A stretch of 64,000 nt of DNA from Silvanigrella aquatica (GTDB taxonomy: Bacteria; Bdellovibrionota_B; Oligoflexia; Silvanigrellales; Silvanigrellaceae): NCBI RefSeq assembly GCF_001907975.1, contig NZ_CP017834.1:1100278-1164277 (forward strand), given 5' to 3'. Shown here one piece after another: positions 45,317-54,830 of the stretch (position 1 is its first letter; each line of letters begins with the position of its first letter). The translations under genes and the position numbers were made by a program. The notes under the pieces are model-generated. The model searched no databases. It was not told where the DNA came from and was given only the letters and a program-made list of their open reading frames with translations.

Positions 45317-46576
45317 TTACTTCCAACTGCTGTATAGAATTGTAAAATTTGGAGGATCTTGAGGTTTATTCGTATTATTGTTTGAATTTGGGGGTTGATT
45401 TGTATTTGGATTATCTTTATTATTTGCTGAATTATTTGTATTTTGATTGTCTTTATTATTTGCTGAATTATTTGTATTTGGTTGAGCTGCTGAAGTTTTT
45501 TGTTGTAAGATAACCACAAGCGTTTTTTCAACACCATTGACAACACCTCTAGATTCTACTTTAAAAATCGTATCTTTGTTCCCAAAGAAATTCTTTGCGA
45601 TATCTTCAGAATCGGAATTTCCTTTGAATCCACTTAAGTTTTTTGAGAACCAGTCAGAAATATTATCTTTAAACCCACTTTTATCTTGGAATATTTCAAA
45701 TTTATCCCAATCTTGATCAATAATTTCTTGGGCTTGTGGTGTTAATAGCGCAGTTATCAGTTCAATGGGAACGGAGTTTAGATTTAAGGATTGTGACGCC
45801 TTACCTGAAATAGGCCATATTGTAAAATAAGGGGAGTACATCTCATAGATATCATCGATATGAAAGCCAGGAATACGTCTCAGTTCCTCTAAGGACTCTA
45901 ACGCCGCATTTTTAGGTCGGTATTTTGCGCCGATGGCATCGTAATCTTTTTGTGTTGTATTTTGTAAGTAGTTATTTGTTGTTGATATTTTAATGTAACT
46001 TGTTAAGTTATCAACCAATTGCTGAGGTGTATATCCTAATGTTTCTAAAAATTTTTGGGAATCGGGGGCTGAGAAAATACGTAGCAGAGCTTTTTGTGCC
46101 GTAGCTGAAAAATTAGATTGCAAAGTATTTAAATTGAATTTTGCATTTTCAGAGGAGATATTTAGGACAAAGTAACCAGGCACAACTTTCAGAGCTTCTT
46201 GAATGCTGGGTGAGATGGCTCCTGATATTTTTGCGCCAGAAAGTTCTTCAAGTTTTTGTAATCCTGAAGATCCTATAGGTTGTCCATTTAATAAGTTATA
46301 CATATTTTTAGGAATAGGAATAAGTGGGTTTCCTTGGTATTTTTCAGATAATATACTTAATGAGAGCATGAGTTTTGCAAATTCAATACCTGTTAAAGCT
46401 GTGGATTGGGCATCGAGAGCGTTTCTTTCTTCGATGGCGCTGCGCGCTCCGACTTGAGTTTGGTAAACAATATCACTAATTACACCCATAATCATAGCAA
46501 CAAAGACTAAGACAAAAATTAATGCGAAACCTTTTTGTTTATTTCTTATTTTATGAATAATTTTTTTTAATTCCAT
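45317..46576 (-). CDS. gspK: Type II secretion minor pseudopilin GspK
   Basis: 419 aa. Prepilin-like start NKQKGFALIFVLVFVAMIMG, then the large GspK alpha domain (SSENAKFNLNTLQSN, then EELRRIPGF, SLNLNSVPIELITALL). The C-terminal 50 residues are Asn-rich, with two copies of a 12-residue unit (NTNNSANNKDNQ/P). GspK caps the pseudopilus tip. ATG 46576 overlaps gspJ by 10 bases. Confidence 0.9.
   Translation of the reverse strand: MELKKIIHKIRNKQKGFALIFVLVFVAMIMGVISDIVYQTQVGARSAIEERNALDAQSTALTGIEFAKLMLSLSILSEKYQGNPLIPIPKNMYNLLNGQPIGSSGLQKLEELSGAKISGAISPSIQEALKVVPGYFVLNISSENAKFNLNTLQSNFSATAQKALLRIFSAPDSQKFLETLGYTPQQLVDNLTSYIKISTTNNYLQNTTQKDYDAIGAKYRPKNAALESLEELRRIPGFHIDDIYEMYSPYFTIWPISGKASQSLNLNSVPIELITALLTPQAQEIIDQDWDKFEIFQDKSGFKDNISDWFSKNLSGFKGNSDSEDIAKNFFGNKDTIFKVESRGVVNGVEKTLVVILQQKTSAAQPNTNNSANNKDNQNTNNSANNKDNPNTNQPPNSNNNTNKPQDPPNFTILYSSWK
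45415..45479. repeat. Two 29-bp direct repeats in gspK
   Basis: Copies at 45415-45443 and 45451-45479, period 36 bp, identical. They encode two copies of a 12-residue Asn/Ser-rich unit at the GspK C terminus, so copy-number change would keep the frame. Confidence 0.8.
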
Positions 46577-47319
46577 TTGTATTCTCCTGAAAAGGGAGTG
46601 AGATCAGGAGAATCTAGCGTTTTTAAAATATAAACAATGGTATCTAAAGTAATCGTTTTTCTTTTTATAGCAGTTGCAGGAGACAATTCCTGCAACTGTT
46701 TATCTCTACTTGATTCGGTAATATAACTTTCTAAATGTATTTTAACCAATTTAGGAAGTTTATTTTGTGTTTCATTTGTTGTTGAGTCCCAACTTGTACG
46801 ATATTCATGTCCATCCCAAAATGAAACATAAAAATCTTTTAAATCGGGAACGATAATTTCAGAATAACCAACACCTTGAAGTTCAATATTTTCAATCATA
46901 TCTGTATCTACAATGCGAATAAGTTGACTCTTTTTTGAGTCCTTTGGGTCAGGGCGTGCATAATAACGCACAAGTGCAAAATTACTTTGGTTTGAATCAC
47001 CTAGATACGATTTATGATTCTGTACTGTAAAAATAAAATTAAAATTTTTATATGTAAATTGTGGTGGAATTTGTCTGTTTGAAATATTTAATGAGCCATA
47101 ATCACTTGTATTTGGTAGATAAGATCCTTGTATATCGTCAAATATACGCTGCATAGCCATATTTATGGAATGATGTGCCGCGTTTTGTTCTGTTACTTTT
47201 TCTCTTGTTAAAATTTGTGTCGATAAAATATTAATTGTCAAAACACCTATTGTTGCTAAAATTGAAATAGCTAAAATGATTTCAAGTAATGAAAAGCCTT
47301 TTTGGGAAAAATTTTTCAC
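46567..47319 (-). CDS. gspJ: Type II secretion minor pseudopilin GspJ
   Basis: 250 aa. Prepilin motif QKGFSLLEIILAISILA, then the GspJ domain with VRYYARPDPKDSKK. Start is GTG 47319 sharing its G with the gspI stop (TAGTG), strong coupling. It overlaps gspK by 10 bases. Confidence 0.9.
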   Translation of the reverse strand: MKNFSQKGFSLLEIILAISILATIGVLTINILSTQILTREKVTEQNAAHHSINMAMQRIFDDIQGSYLPNTSDYGSLNISNRQIPPQFTYKNFNFIFTVQNHKSYLGDSNQSNFALVRYYARPDPKDSKKSQLIRIVDTDMIENIELQGVGYSEIIVPDLKDFYVSFWDGHEYRTSWDSTTNETQNKLPKLVKIHLESYITESSRDKQLQELSPATAIKRKTITLDTIVYILKTLDSPDLTPFSGEYKWN

Positions 47320-47993
47320 TATGGCCCCCCATTATTTTGATTGTTGTTTGATGGTGTATTGTTACTATTATTTGAATTATTTTTTGATCCGCCAAAGTCA
47401 GGTAAAACCATGTTTGTAAAAATTTTTTTATCAATAAAAAAGAAACCTTCTTCTATGGTTTTTTGAAGAACGCCACTGGTCCATTTCACTTCAATAACAA
47501 CATTGCTAAAAATTCCTTTTGGATTTGTTCCCGAAGTGGAATCAAGCATTCCTGTAACTGAGGCAAGCATTTTATCTACATCAAGATTTTCATTTCCCCC
47601 TGGATTAACAAGGTTATATACTCCTAGAGAACTGGTTAAAAAATGTGATACCTTTACATCTTTAAGTTCTTTGCGTGTGATTGTTGTAGTAAATTGGTTA
47701 TCTGTTTCCCAAGGAACGGTCGTTTTTTCAGGTATTTCTGCTTGCCCTTGAACATCTACTATATACTGCATTTGTGAAATGGCAGAGCGGGCAGCCCAGG
47801 ATGCACGCATGCTATCGCTTGCGATTTGAGTAACTGAAATAATAGAAGATTGTAATCCAACAACACTGGCAACAACGATAGATAAAATTCCAATGGCAAG
47901 AATACACTCAAGTAATGTAAAGCCTTCTTGCTTATTTTTAATTGTAGAGTTTAAAATATTTTTTTTATTTTTTAGGTATAGTGAAGTTTGCAT
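47319..47993 (-). CDS. gspI: Type II secretion minor pseudopilin GspI
   Basis: 224 aa. After a long basic N-terminal leader (about 28 residues), the prepilin motif KQEGFTLLECILAIGIL and a GspI domain, with Asn/Gly-rich C terminus. GAAGGG lies about 6 bases before ATG 47993; ATG 48008 is the only other in-frame choice and would overlap gspH further. It overlaps the end of gspH by 29 bases. Confidence 0.88.
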   Translation of the reverse strand: MQTSLYLKNKKNILNSTIKNKQEGFTLLECILAIGILSIVVASVVGLQSSIISVTQIASDSMRASWAARSAISQMQYIVDVQGQAEIPEKTTVPWETDNQFTTTITRKELKDVKVSHFLTSSLGVYNLVNPGGNENLDVDKMLASVTGMLDSTSGTNPKGIFSNVVIEVKWTSGVLQKTIEEGFFFIDKKIFTNMVLPDFGGSKNNSNNSNNTPSNNNQNNGGP

Positions 47994-48762
47994 CTTGAAA
48001 CCCTTCAAGCAAATGAGATTCGCCTGTTAAAGTATTTAAATTTATTGTATACCGTGGTCCCTCATCATCCAGAGCATTTTTGTTGTTACTTTGTGTGGTT
48101 CCTAATTTGACAGATGCTGGGGTGGCTGTGCCATTTGGTAAAAAATAAATATATGCATAAACTTTTTTTGTTTTATCTTGACTTGATAATACTTCAACAT
48201 AATCATATTTTTTAAGTGAAACCATAGATGATATTTGTGCAAAAACAATATTACCTGGGAGTTTTTGTCGGTAAGTAACAGAGTCGTTAATTTCGCGCCA
48301 AGCAAGCGGACGAAGTATTTTTCTTTGAACCACAGGAATACTGCGTGAAGAATAATATTTTGGATTTGTACTTGTGCTGCCTGTCATTTCTCGGCTAGCA
48401 GAATTTTTTGCTTTTTCGTCAAAACTTTTAAGCAATTGTTTTTTTTTATCTTGTTTTGCGAGAGAGTCAATTTCACTGTCGGTATCGGGCAGAGGAGGGC
48501 GTCCTTCAAATCCAAGAGGAGCTTGTTCTACCCAATATTCTCCGGATTTGATATCGAAAATCATACGATTTAAGCGTCCTGAAAAAATAGCATCGTCGTA
48601 GGCATTACGAATTTGAGCTGTTACGTTACGTAGAGCAGAAGACATTTGAGAATCTACTGTTAAGGTTAAATTGGGCAAAATCACAATCGCGAGAGTTCCA
48701 ATTAAACCAAGAACAATGATGATTTCAATTAGGGTAAATCCCTGTTCATTTGTTTTTTTCAT
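47965..48762 (-). CDS. gspH: Type II secretion minor pseudopilin GspH
   Basis: 265 aa if ATG 48762 (MKKTNEQGF) is used; a TTG at 48792 adds 10 residues. Prepilin motif NEQGFTLIEIIIVLGLIG. It is larger than typical GspH (about 150-200 aa), with an extra Lys/Ser-rich region around residues 100-160. Followed by the overlapping gspI. Confidence 0.88.
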   Translation of the reverse strand: MKKTNEQGFTLIEIIIVLGLIGTLAIVILPNLTLTVDSQMSSALRNVTAQIRNAYDDAIFSGRLNRMIFDIKSGEYWVEQAPLGFEGRPPLPDTDSEIDSLAKQDKKKQLLKSFDEKAKNSASREMTGSTSTNPKYYSSRSIPVVQRKILRPLAWREINDSVTYRQKLPGNIVFAQISSMVSLKKYDYVEVLSSQDKTKKVYAYIYFLPNGTATPASVKLGTTQSNNKNALDDEGPRYTINLNTLTGESHLLEGFQDANFTIPKK

Positions 48763-48806
48763 ATTTCTTTTTACAGAGGCTTTCCTGTGCAAAAGCAGGC
48801 AAGAAT

Positions 48807-49265
48807 TCAGTTGGCAGCTCCTGCTTCAGAGCCTTTGCAGTCGACTTTTTTTCCATTAAGATAACAAAGAGAAGTGGGGCTATTTGGAGTTCCTTCAGAT
48901 CCATAAGATGCAATATAAGGACCCTTTGGTGTTAACTTATATTCAAAAGCATTTCCCCAACCGTCTTTTAAATCATCATCAGAAGCAATGGGTGTCCCAG
49001 GATTGGTTGTCAAGGCAGAGAGTCCTTGAGCTGTTGTAGGAAACTTACCTGTTGCAAGTTGATATTGAATGAGTTTTGATTGAATAGTATAGGCTTTTGT
49101 ATCTGTAATTCCTGATTTAGCATTATCGGTACCACCTGAAATACGTGCCACAATAATACCCATTAAAGTACCAATAATGGCAACCACGATAATGATTTCA
49201 ATAAGAGAAAAACCTGCTTGTGGATTTACTGATTTTTTTAATTTAAAAAAATTTTTTATTTTCAT
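48807..49265 (-). CDS. gspG: Type II secretion major pseudopilin GspG
   Basis: 152 aa. Prepilin motif QAGFSLIEIIIVVAIIGTL, then the GspG domain with GKFPTTAQGLSAL, the DDLKDGWGNAFEY calcium-loop region and SYGSEGTPNSPTS. A 26-residue basic leader precedes the cleavage Gly, longer than usual. Prepilin peptidase GspO is not in the window. Confidence 0.94.
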   Translation of the reverse strand: MKIKNFFKLKKSVNPQAGFSLIEIIIVVAIIGTLMGIIVARISGGTDNAKSGITDTKAYTIQSKLIQYQLATGKFPTTAQGLSALTTNPGTPIASDDDLKDGWGNAFEYKLTPKGPYIASYGSEGTPNSPTSLCYLNGKKVDCKGSEAGAAN

Positions 49266-49317
49266 AAGTACGGACCCTCATAGTCTAAAAGAATTTTTAT
49301 TATACTGATACCTTGAC

Positions 49318-50547
49318 TCAATGCAACTGATTCATTGCGGCCATCATGGGGCCAATAACGGCCATCACCATCATAAACACAATGATTGCCATAAATATCA
49401 TCATGGCTGGTTCAATAAGTCGTGTTGTTGCTACAATTTGGTTATTGACATCTTCATCATAAACTTCTGAAATATTAACGAGCATTTCTTCTAATTGACC
49501 CGTTTTTTCACCAGTGCGTAACATGTGAATAACCATTGTGGGAAAACGTCCTGTACGTTCTAAAGCCGTTGCTAATTTGTCTCCATCTTGAACTTTTACA
49601 ATAGCTTCATCCAGTGCTTTTTCCATTACCGTATTTCCAACGACTTTCCGAGTGAGTTGGAGCCCTTCCACAATTCTTACTCCACTGGATAAAATTGTGG
49701 AAAGTGTTTTTGAAAATCGCGAAACGGTTACTTTTTGAATAAGAGGACCAATAATAGGCGCGGTATAAATAAATAAATCAACTTTGTATCTTCCTTTTTC
49801 TGTTTTTGACCAGGAATATAATGCAAATAAAGTACCTAATAATAAAATAATACAAATCAACCACCAGTCTTGTAACCATGTTGAGATGTCATTCATGATA
49901 ATTGTATACCAAGGCAGTGTTACTTTAAGGGTTGAAAATGATTTCGTCATTTGTGGCATGACTTTGACAAATAAATAAATGACAACGGCAATAGCCATGA
50001 CAACCATAAGAGCAGGATATGTTAATGCGCCAACTACTTTTCTCTTGATTTCAATTTGATAGGAAATAAATTCTGATAATCTTTGCATGACTAAAGGAAG
50101 TGCTCCTGCCTTTTCTGCCGCTGCAATCATATTAATATAAATTGATGAAAATACTTTAGGAAAATTTTTATGTGCATCAGATAATGATTTTCCTTCGGAA
50201 ACCAATTCTCTAATTTTAATATACACTGATTTTAGTTCTTCATTTTCGACTTGTTCAGAAATGGCTCTGAGTGCATCATTGATATCTACTGCGGAACGTA
50301 ACAAAATAGCAAATTGTTTGGTTGCAATCGCAATGTCTTCTGGTTTAGGTGGTTTGCGATTTAATATCGCAATAATACTTGTGTTACCTTCTGCAGCACT
50401 CGCTCTACTATCGAGTCTCATTTCAATAACATAAATGCTTTGTTTTTTTAGTTTTAATTTTGCATCTTTCGGCGACTCTGCTTCAATATATGCTTTTATT
50501 TTTTTTCCGGTTTTTGAGTGCTGGCCTCTGTAAAAATACATCGGCAT
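49318..50547 (-). CDS. gspF: Type II secretion inner-membrane protein GspF
   Basis: 409 aa polytopic platform protein. Start PMYFYRGQHSKTGKKIKAY, then two GspF domains (AIATKQFAILLRSAVDI; VTVSRFSKTLSTILSSGVRI) and helices around residues 170-195, 220-240 and 380-400. It starts 1 base after the gspE stop. Confidence 0.95.
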   Translation of the reverse strand: MPMYFYRGQHSKTGKKIKAYIEAESPKDAKLKLKKQSIYVIEMRLDSRASAAEGNTSIIAILNRKPPKPEDIAIATKQFAILLRSAVDINDALRAISEQVENEELKSVYIKIRELVSEGKSLSDAHKNFPKVFSSIYINMIAAAEKAGALPLVMQRLSEFISYQIEIKRKVVGALTYPALMVVMAIAVVIYLFVKVMPQMTKSFSTLKVTLPWYTIIMNDISTWLQDWWLICIILLLGTLFALYSWSKTEKGRYKVDLFIYTAPIIGPLIQKVTVSRFSKTLSTILSSGVRIVEGLQLTRKVVGNTVMEKALDEAIVKVQDGDKLATALERTGRFPTMVIHMLRTGEKTGQLEEMLVNISEVYDEDVNNQIVATTRLIEPAMMIFMAIIVFMMVMAVIGPMMAAMNQLH

Positions 50548-50548
50548 A

Positions 50549-52351
50549 TTATGTTACCTCTTTTTCTTGATCAGACTCTACTTGTGTCGCATAGAGTGCT
50601 TCTTCAAGAGTGGTTTCACCGTTTATAAAGCGTTCTTGTGCAGAATCGCTTAATGTTTTCATGCCGCGCTGCACGCACATTTTTTTCAAACTGGCACCAT
50701 CAGAACTTTTTAATACAAAATTGCGAACGGCATCATCAAAGACAAGAAGTTCATAAATTCCAATTCGCCCCGAATACCCAGAGGATTTGCATTGATTGCA
50801 TCCGCCATCTTTTGCTTTGTAAAATACTTTACCTACGGTATCTTTTTTGCTTAAGCCAATTAAATTCAGTTCCTCTGCCGTGTGATTTGCAGGTTCTCGA
50901 CAATGGAAACAAACTTTTCGCACTAATCTGACTGCTAAAATAGCAACAACCGCAGTGGTAATTTGGAAAGGCTCAATTCCAAAATCGACTAACCGCGTTA
51001 CAGAAGCAGCTGTATCATTGGTGTGTAAAGTGCTAAAAACCAAGTGACCTGTTATGGATGCTTGTACCGCAATTTGTGCTGTTTCTGAGTCACGAATTTC
51101 ACCTATAAGAATAATATTTGGGTTTTGACGTAAAATGGAACGCAATGCGGCAGCAAAACTCAAACCTGCTTTGTCGTTGACTTCCACTTGACTGACACCA
51201 GGTAATTGAATTTCCACGGGATCTTCAACTGTAATAATGCTCACATCAGGTTTGTTAATATGCATTAATGCCGATGCCAGAGTGGTTGTTTTACCTGATC
51301 CTGTAGGGCCTGTTACCAAAACTATGCCGTGTTTTTGATTAATCATTTGCTTAAAGTTTTTGAGAACGGCTTTGGGAATGCCAATGTCATCAAGATGAGG
51401 TAGGCCGCCGGATTTATCCAAAATACGTAGCACAATACGTTCGCCGAATTTAATAGGAAGAGTACTTACGCGCACATCGATTTCTCGCGTTCCCACTTTT
51501 AATGTAATACGTCCATCCTGAGGAAGACGGCTTTCAGCTATGTTTAATTTCGCTAAAATTTTGATACGTGTTGAGACACTGGATTGATATTTTTTAGGAA
51601 TGACACGAACTTCGCGAAGCCGGCCATCAATACGAAAGCGAACTGAAACGCGATCTTCAAAAGGTTCAATATGAATATCTGAAGCTTTTTCTGAAATACT
51701 GCGACGAATAATCGCTGTCACTTCACGACGAACGGGCGCTTCTTCGTTGTCTTGCAAAAGGTTATGAGCGACATCCAAACCTTCAATGCCATCAATTTCA
51801 TCATCAGCACCCAAACCTTTATTTTGATCAACAAGTTCTTGTCTTTCAAATACATTATTGATTGCCATTTCAACCAAATCTTTGGGAGCGACAATACGTT
51901 TGATATTTTTATTTAATAACACACGCAGATCATCAATACTTTCTGTATCCAGGGGATGTGATACAGCTACTGTTACGTTAAGATTATCTTCACTAATCGG
52001 AATAAACATATGTTGTAGACAAAAACTAATATTTAATTTTTGAATAAGCTTAGGACTGATTTCTTGGAATGGAAAATTTTCCCTGAATTCCAAATTTAAA
52101 TGTTTTGCTAATGCTTTGAGCATATCTATTTCGAGAATGACTTCATTTTCAATTAATATTTCGCTTAAGCTTCTGCTGGTCGCTTTTTGCTCTTCTATTG
52201 CTTCATCTAATTGCTTTTGGGAAACACGAAAATCTTCAACTAAAATTTCATCTAAACTTTTAATTTTAGATATAATTTTATTCTGTTGAAAATTTTCTTT
52301 GTTTACTTTTATTTTAGAAAGAATGTCATTTGCCACATCATTCTTTCCCAT
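50549..52351 (-). CDS. gspE: Type II secretion ATPase GspE
   Basis: 600 aa cytoplasmic motor. N-terminal MshEN-like domain (SLDEILVEDFRVSQKQLDEA), then the ATPase: Walker A GPTGSGKTTT, Asp box region ITVEDPVE, Walker B ILIGEIRDSETA, and the tetra-Cys zinc site CFHCREP...CNQCKSSG. AAGGGA 7 bases upstream favours ATG 52351; ATG 52372 adds seven residues. The long upstream extension to 52546 is not real: it overlaps the end of gspD and has no similarity. Confidence 0.95.
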   Translation of the reverse strand: MGKNDVANDILSKIKVNKENFQQNKIISKIKSLDEILVEDFRVSQKQLDEAIEEQKATSRSLSEILIENEVILEIDMLKALAKHLNLEFRENFPFQEISPKLIQKLNISFCLQHMFIPISEDNLNVTVAVSHPLDTESIDDLRVLLNKNIKRIVAPKDLVEMAINNVFERQELVDQNKGLGADDEIDGIEGLDVAHNLLQDNEEAPVRREVTAIIRRSISEKASDIHIEPFEDRVSVRFRIDGRLREVRVIPKKYQSSVSTRIKILAKLNIAESRLPQDGRITLKVGTREIDVRVSTLPIKFGERIVLRILDKSGGLPHLDDIGIPKAVLKNFKQMINQKHGIVLVTGPTGSGKTTTLASALMHINKPDVSIITVEDPVEIQLPGVSQVEVNDKAGLSFAAALRSILRQNPNIILIGEIRDSETAQIAVQASITGHLVFSTLHTNDTAASVTRLVDFGIEPFQITTAVVAILAVRLVRKVCFHCREPANHTAEELNLIGLSKKDTVGKVFYKAKDGGCNQCKSSGYSGRIGIYELLVFDDAVRNFVLKSSDGASLKKMCVQRGMKTLSDSAQERFINGETTLEEALYATQVESDQEKEVT

Positions 52352-52394
52352 GTCTTGTTCCCTTGTTGTCATTGAACTACATGCGCCTCTTGAG

Positions 52395-54830
52395 TTAGTT
52401 ATTATTAAATGGAGGAGGTGGTGGTGGCGGTGCGGACTGTGGAAAGCCAAAACCTCCTCCCCCACTTTGATTGCTTGAGGGAGCATTAATAGGATTAGGG
52501 TCTTCACTAGGTAAAATTGTTTTTTTAGGCAAAGGATCCATTCCATCTACAAGGGGATTTGCTGTTTCTTTATTATTTTGAGAGTCATCATTTTTAGGTT
52601 GCGGTGCTTTACCTGCATTTTCGTCAGGAAGTTTTGAATAAAATTCTTCATCTTTAAATTTTGAACCATAATAAACTTTTAAAAACTCATCTCTGTCTTT
52701 AATTTTTTGCAGATATATTTTTTCAAGATCTTCTGATTTCCGAACAATATGTGGTGTGACAAGAAGCGTTAAACTTGTTTTCACTTTTTTATTTGTTGAT
52801 GTTTTAAATAACCACCCAAGAATAGGGATATCTCCTAATAAAGGAACTTTAGCTTCGGAAACCGTTGTTCTGTCTTGGGTAAGGCCACCAATAACTGCCG
52901 TTTGTCCATTTTGCACAACTAATAAAGACTCCGCCGTCCGTTTACTTATAGGATTTGGATATCCGGTAGCTGCATTAGGAGGACCGCTGTCGTCCAATTG
53001 CAGGTTGATTTTCATAGATACGAAATCGGCACGTGATATTTGTGGTGTTACTTTTAGAGCTGTTGTTACGGTATATTTTTGATTTTGCGCCACAGTCCCC
53101 CCACTAGAAGTAGGATTGGGAACATAGGTAGTTACACTGTATTCTTGGTTTGAGGAGAAGCTCGCAGGCTCATTGTCTGAAACCATCATACTTGGTGTTT
53201 GTAATACATTGGAGTTTGTATCCGTTTTCAAAGCAAAAATGAGGGCTCCTGGAGTTAAACTAAAAGGTCCTAAATTAATTGAACTTGTACTCATAATGCC
53301 CAGTAAAGCTTGCTGTCCGGCACCTTTCATTAGACCGCTAGGATCGGGAGTTTGACCTGTTTGGTTAAAAAATAAGGGAGCTCCTTGGGCGGCATTAAAA
53401 CCAAACGGAGAGGTATAACGGCCATTGGCAACAGTAGAACCACCTAAAACCGAAGGGCTCCATTCAAATCCATTATCTATATTCAAATCGATAATGTTGG
53501 CTTCCACATAGACCTGAGCACGGCGTTTATCGAGCTGTGCAATAATGTTATCCAGTTCGTCATAAGCCGATTTTGTACCCTGTATGACTAATGAATTCGT
53601 AGCTTTATCCGCAGTGACTTTAACGCCATTGAGATCGGCTACTGCCTGTCCTGTTGTGCTCGATCCACCAGGAGTTCCAGGCATAGGAGGTGGCGGTGGA
53701 TAAAAAGGAGGTCTGTAGGGGCTGTTTTGATTTTTAGAACTTTGAGTTAATGCTTGTAAGGTTTGCGCGAGTTTTTCGGCATCAGCGTAGTCAAGGGGGC
53801 GAACGCGTACCATAGTTTGAGAGTTTTGATCCATGGCGGGTTTGTCAATGCGTTGAATAAAACGAACGACATCGTCTAAACCACTGGCAGGCCCTACCAA
53901 AATGACGGAGTTTGTGCGCTCGTCGGCCAAAACTTTTTGAACGCTTAAGGAAGGACCTGTTTTATTGCCAAATATATCATTTACTTTTGCAACGGTGTCT
54001 TTAGAATCCATGTAATTAATGGGAATAATAGAGACCACGGGTTGATTGACTTTGGAATCAAGGAGTTTAATCACTTCTAAAATACGTCTTATGCGATTTC
54101 CTGTATCGGTTAAAATAAGGGAGTTTGTTGTTGTAAAAGCAGCATATTGTGTCACCCCAAGTAAAGGGCGTAATTGATTGATTACAGAATTGGCGTCAAT
54201 ATAGCGTAAGGGTATAACTTGATTGATGATTTCGTCTGTAGAAGGCGACCAATTTTCCCCATAATAAGTTTTAATATTAGAAGATTTTGCATTTGCAATG
54301 GGGAGAATTTTAACGATAGATCCTGTGTCAACAGTTGTAAATCCTGAAATATTTAAGGCGCTTAAAAAGGCTTGATAGGCCTCTTCTTTTGTTACAGGTT
54401 CTGGAGAAATAATAGAAATACGTGAAGAACCCGCTACGCCCTGTGCCAAAACAAAGTTTTTACCTGTCCACATGCCCACTGTCTTAATAAGATCGCTCAG
54501 ATTTGCACCATTAGGAAAATCGATGGTTACTAAATCCTGACCGTGTGGAATGGAGTCGGATTGTGATTTTTTGGAGGATTCGAGTTGGACTTGTGGAGTG
54601 GACTTAGGTTTACTTGGCTGTATTTTTGAAGAATTATTGTTATTCAAAGGTTGCGATGGGGGTGCGGGTGTTGGGTTTGGAGGTGCAATGGGAGGGGTTT
54701 GTGCAATAAGTGCGTTATGAAAAACGGAACTTACCAATGTTGCTGCAATGGCAATCTGTAGCCTTTTCCCTTTTGCTTCTTTTTGTAATGGGATAAAAAA
54801 TTTATTTTTTTTCTTTAATTTCTGATTCAT
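52395..54830 (-). CDS. gspD: Type II secretion secretin GspD
   Basis: 811 aa outer-membrane channel. Signal peptide ending near ALIAQ, N0-N3 domains (FPNGANLSDLIKTVGMWTG; IPLRYIDANSVINQLRPLLG; YADAEKLAQTLQALT), secretin core with GGLTQDRT and VPLLGDIPILGWLF. The N terminus is Pro/Asn-rich after cleavage (residues 45-90), and a C-terminal S-domain-like tail is Pro-rich (PPPPPPPF). It starts in a 4-base ATGA overlap with the second GspC-like gene. Confidence 0.94.
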   Translation of the reverse strand: MNQKLKKKNKFFIPLQKEAKGKRLQIAIAATLVSSVFHNALIAQTPPIAPPNPTPAPPSQPLNNNNSSKIQPSKPKSTPQVQLESSKKSQSDSIPHGQDLVTIDFPNGANLSDLIKTVGMWTGKNFVLAQGVAGSSRISIISPEPVTKEEAYQAFLSALNISGFTTVDTGSIVKILPIANAKSSNIKTYYGENWSPSTDEIINQVIPLRYIDANSVINQLRPLLGVTQYAAFTTTNSLILTDTGNRIRRILEVIKLLDSKVNQPVVSIIPINYMDSKDTVAKVNDIFGNKTGPSLSVQKVLADERTNSVILVGPASGLDDVVRFIQRIDKPAMDQNSQTMVRVRPLDYADAEKLAQTLQALTQSSKNQNSPYRPPFYPPPPPMPGTPGGSSTTGQAVADLNGVKVTADKATNSLVIQGTKSAYDELDNIIAQLDKRRAQVYVEANIIDLNIDNGFEWSPSVLGGSTVANGRYTSPFGFNAAQGAPLFFNQTGQTPDPSGLMKGAGQQALLGIMSTSSINLGPFSLTPGALIFALKTDTNSNVLQTPSMMVSDNEPASFSSNQEYSVTTYVPNPTSSGGTVAQNQKYTVTTALKVTPQISRADFVSMKINLQLDDSGPPNAATGYPNPISKRTAESLLVVQNGQTAVIGGLTQDRTTVSEAKVPLLGDIPILGWLFKTSTNKKVKTSLTLLVTPHIVRKSEDLEKIYLQKIKDRDEFLKVYYGSKFKDEEFYSKLPDENAGKAPQPKNDDSQNNKETANPLVDGMDPLPKKTILPSEDPNPINAPSSNQSGGGGFGFPQSAPPPPPPPFNNN

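Noticed and set aside
52352..52546. Long N-terminal extension of gspE
   Set aside because: Overlaps the end of gspD, lacks family similarity; AAGGGA supports ATG 52351.
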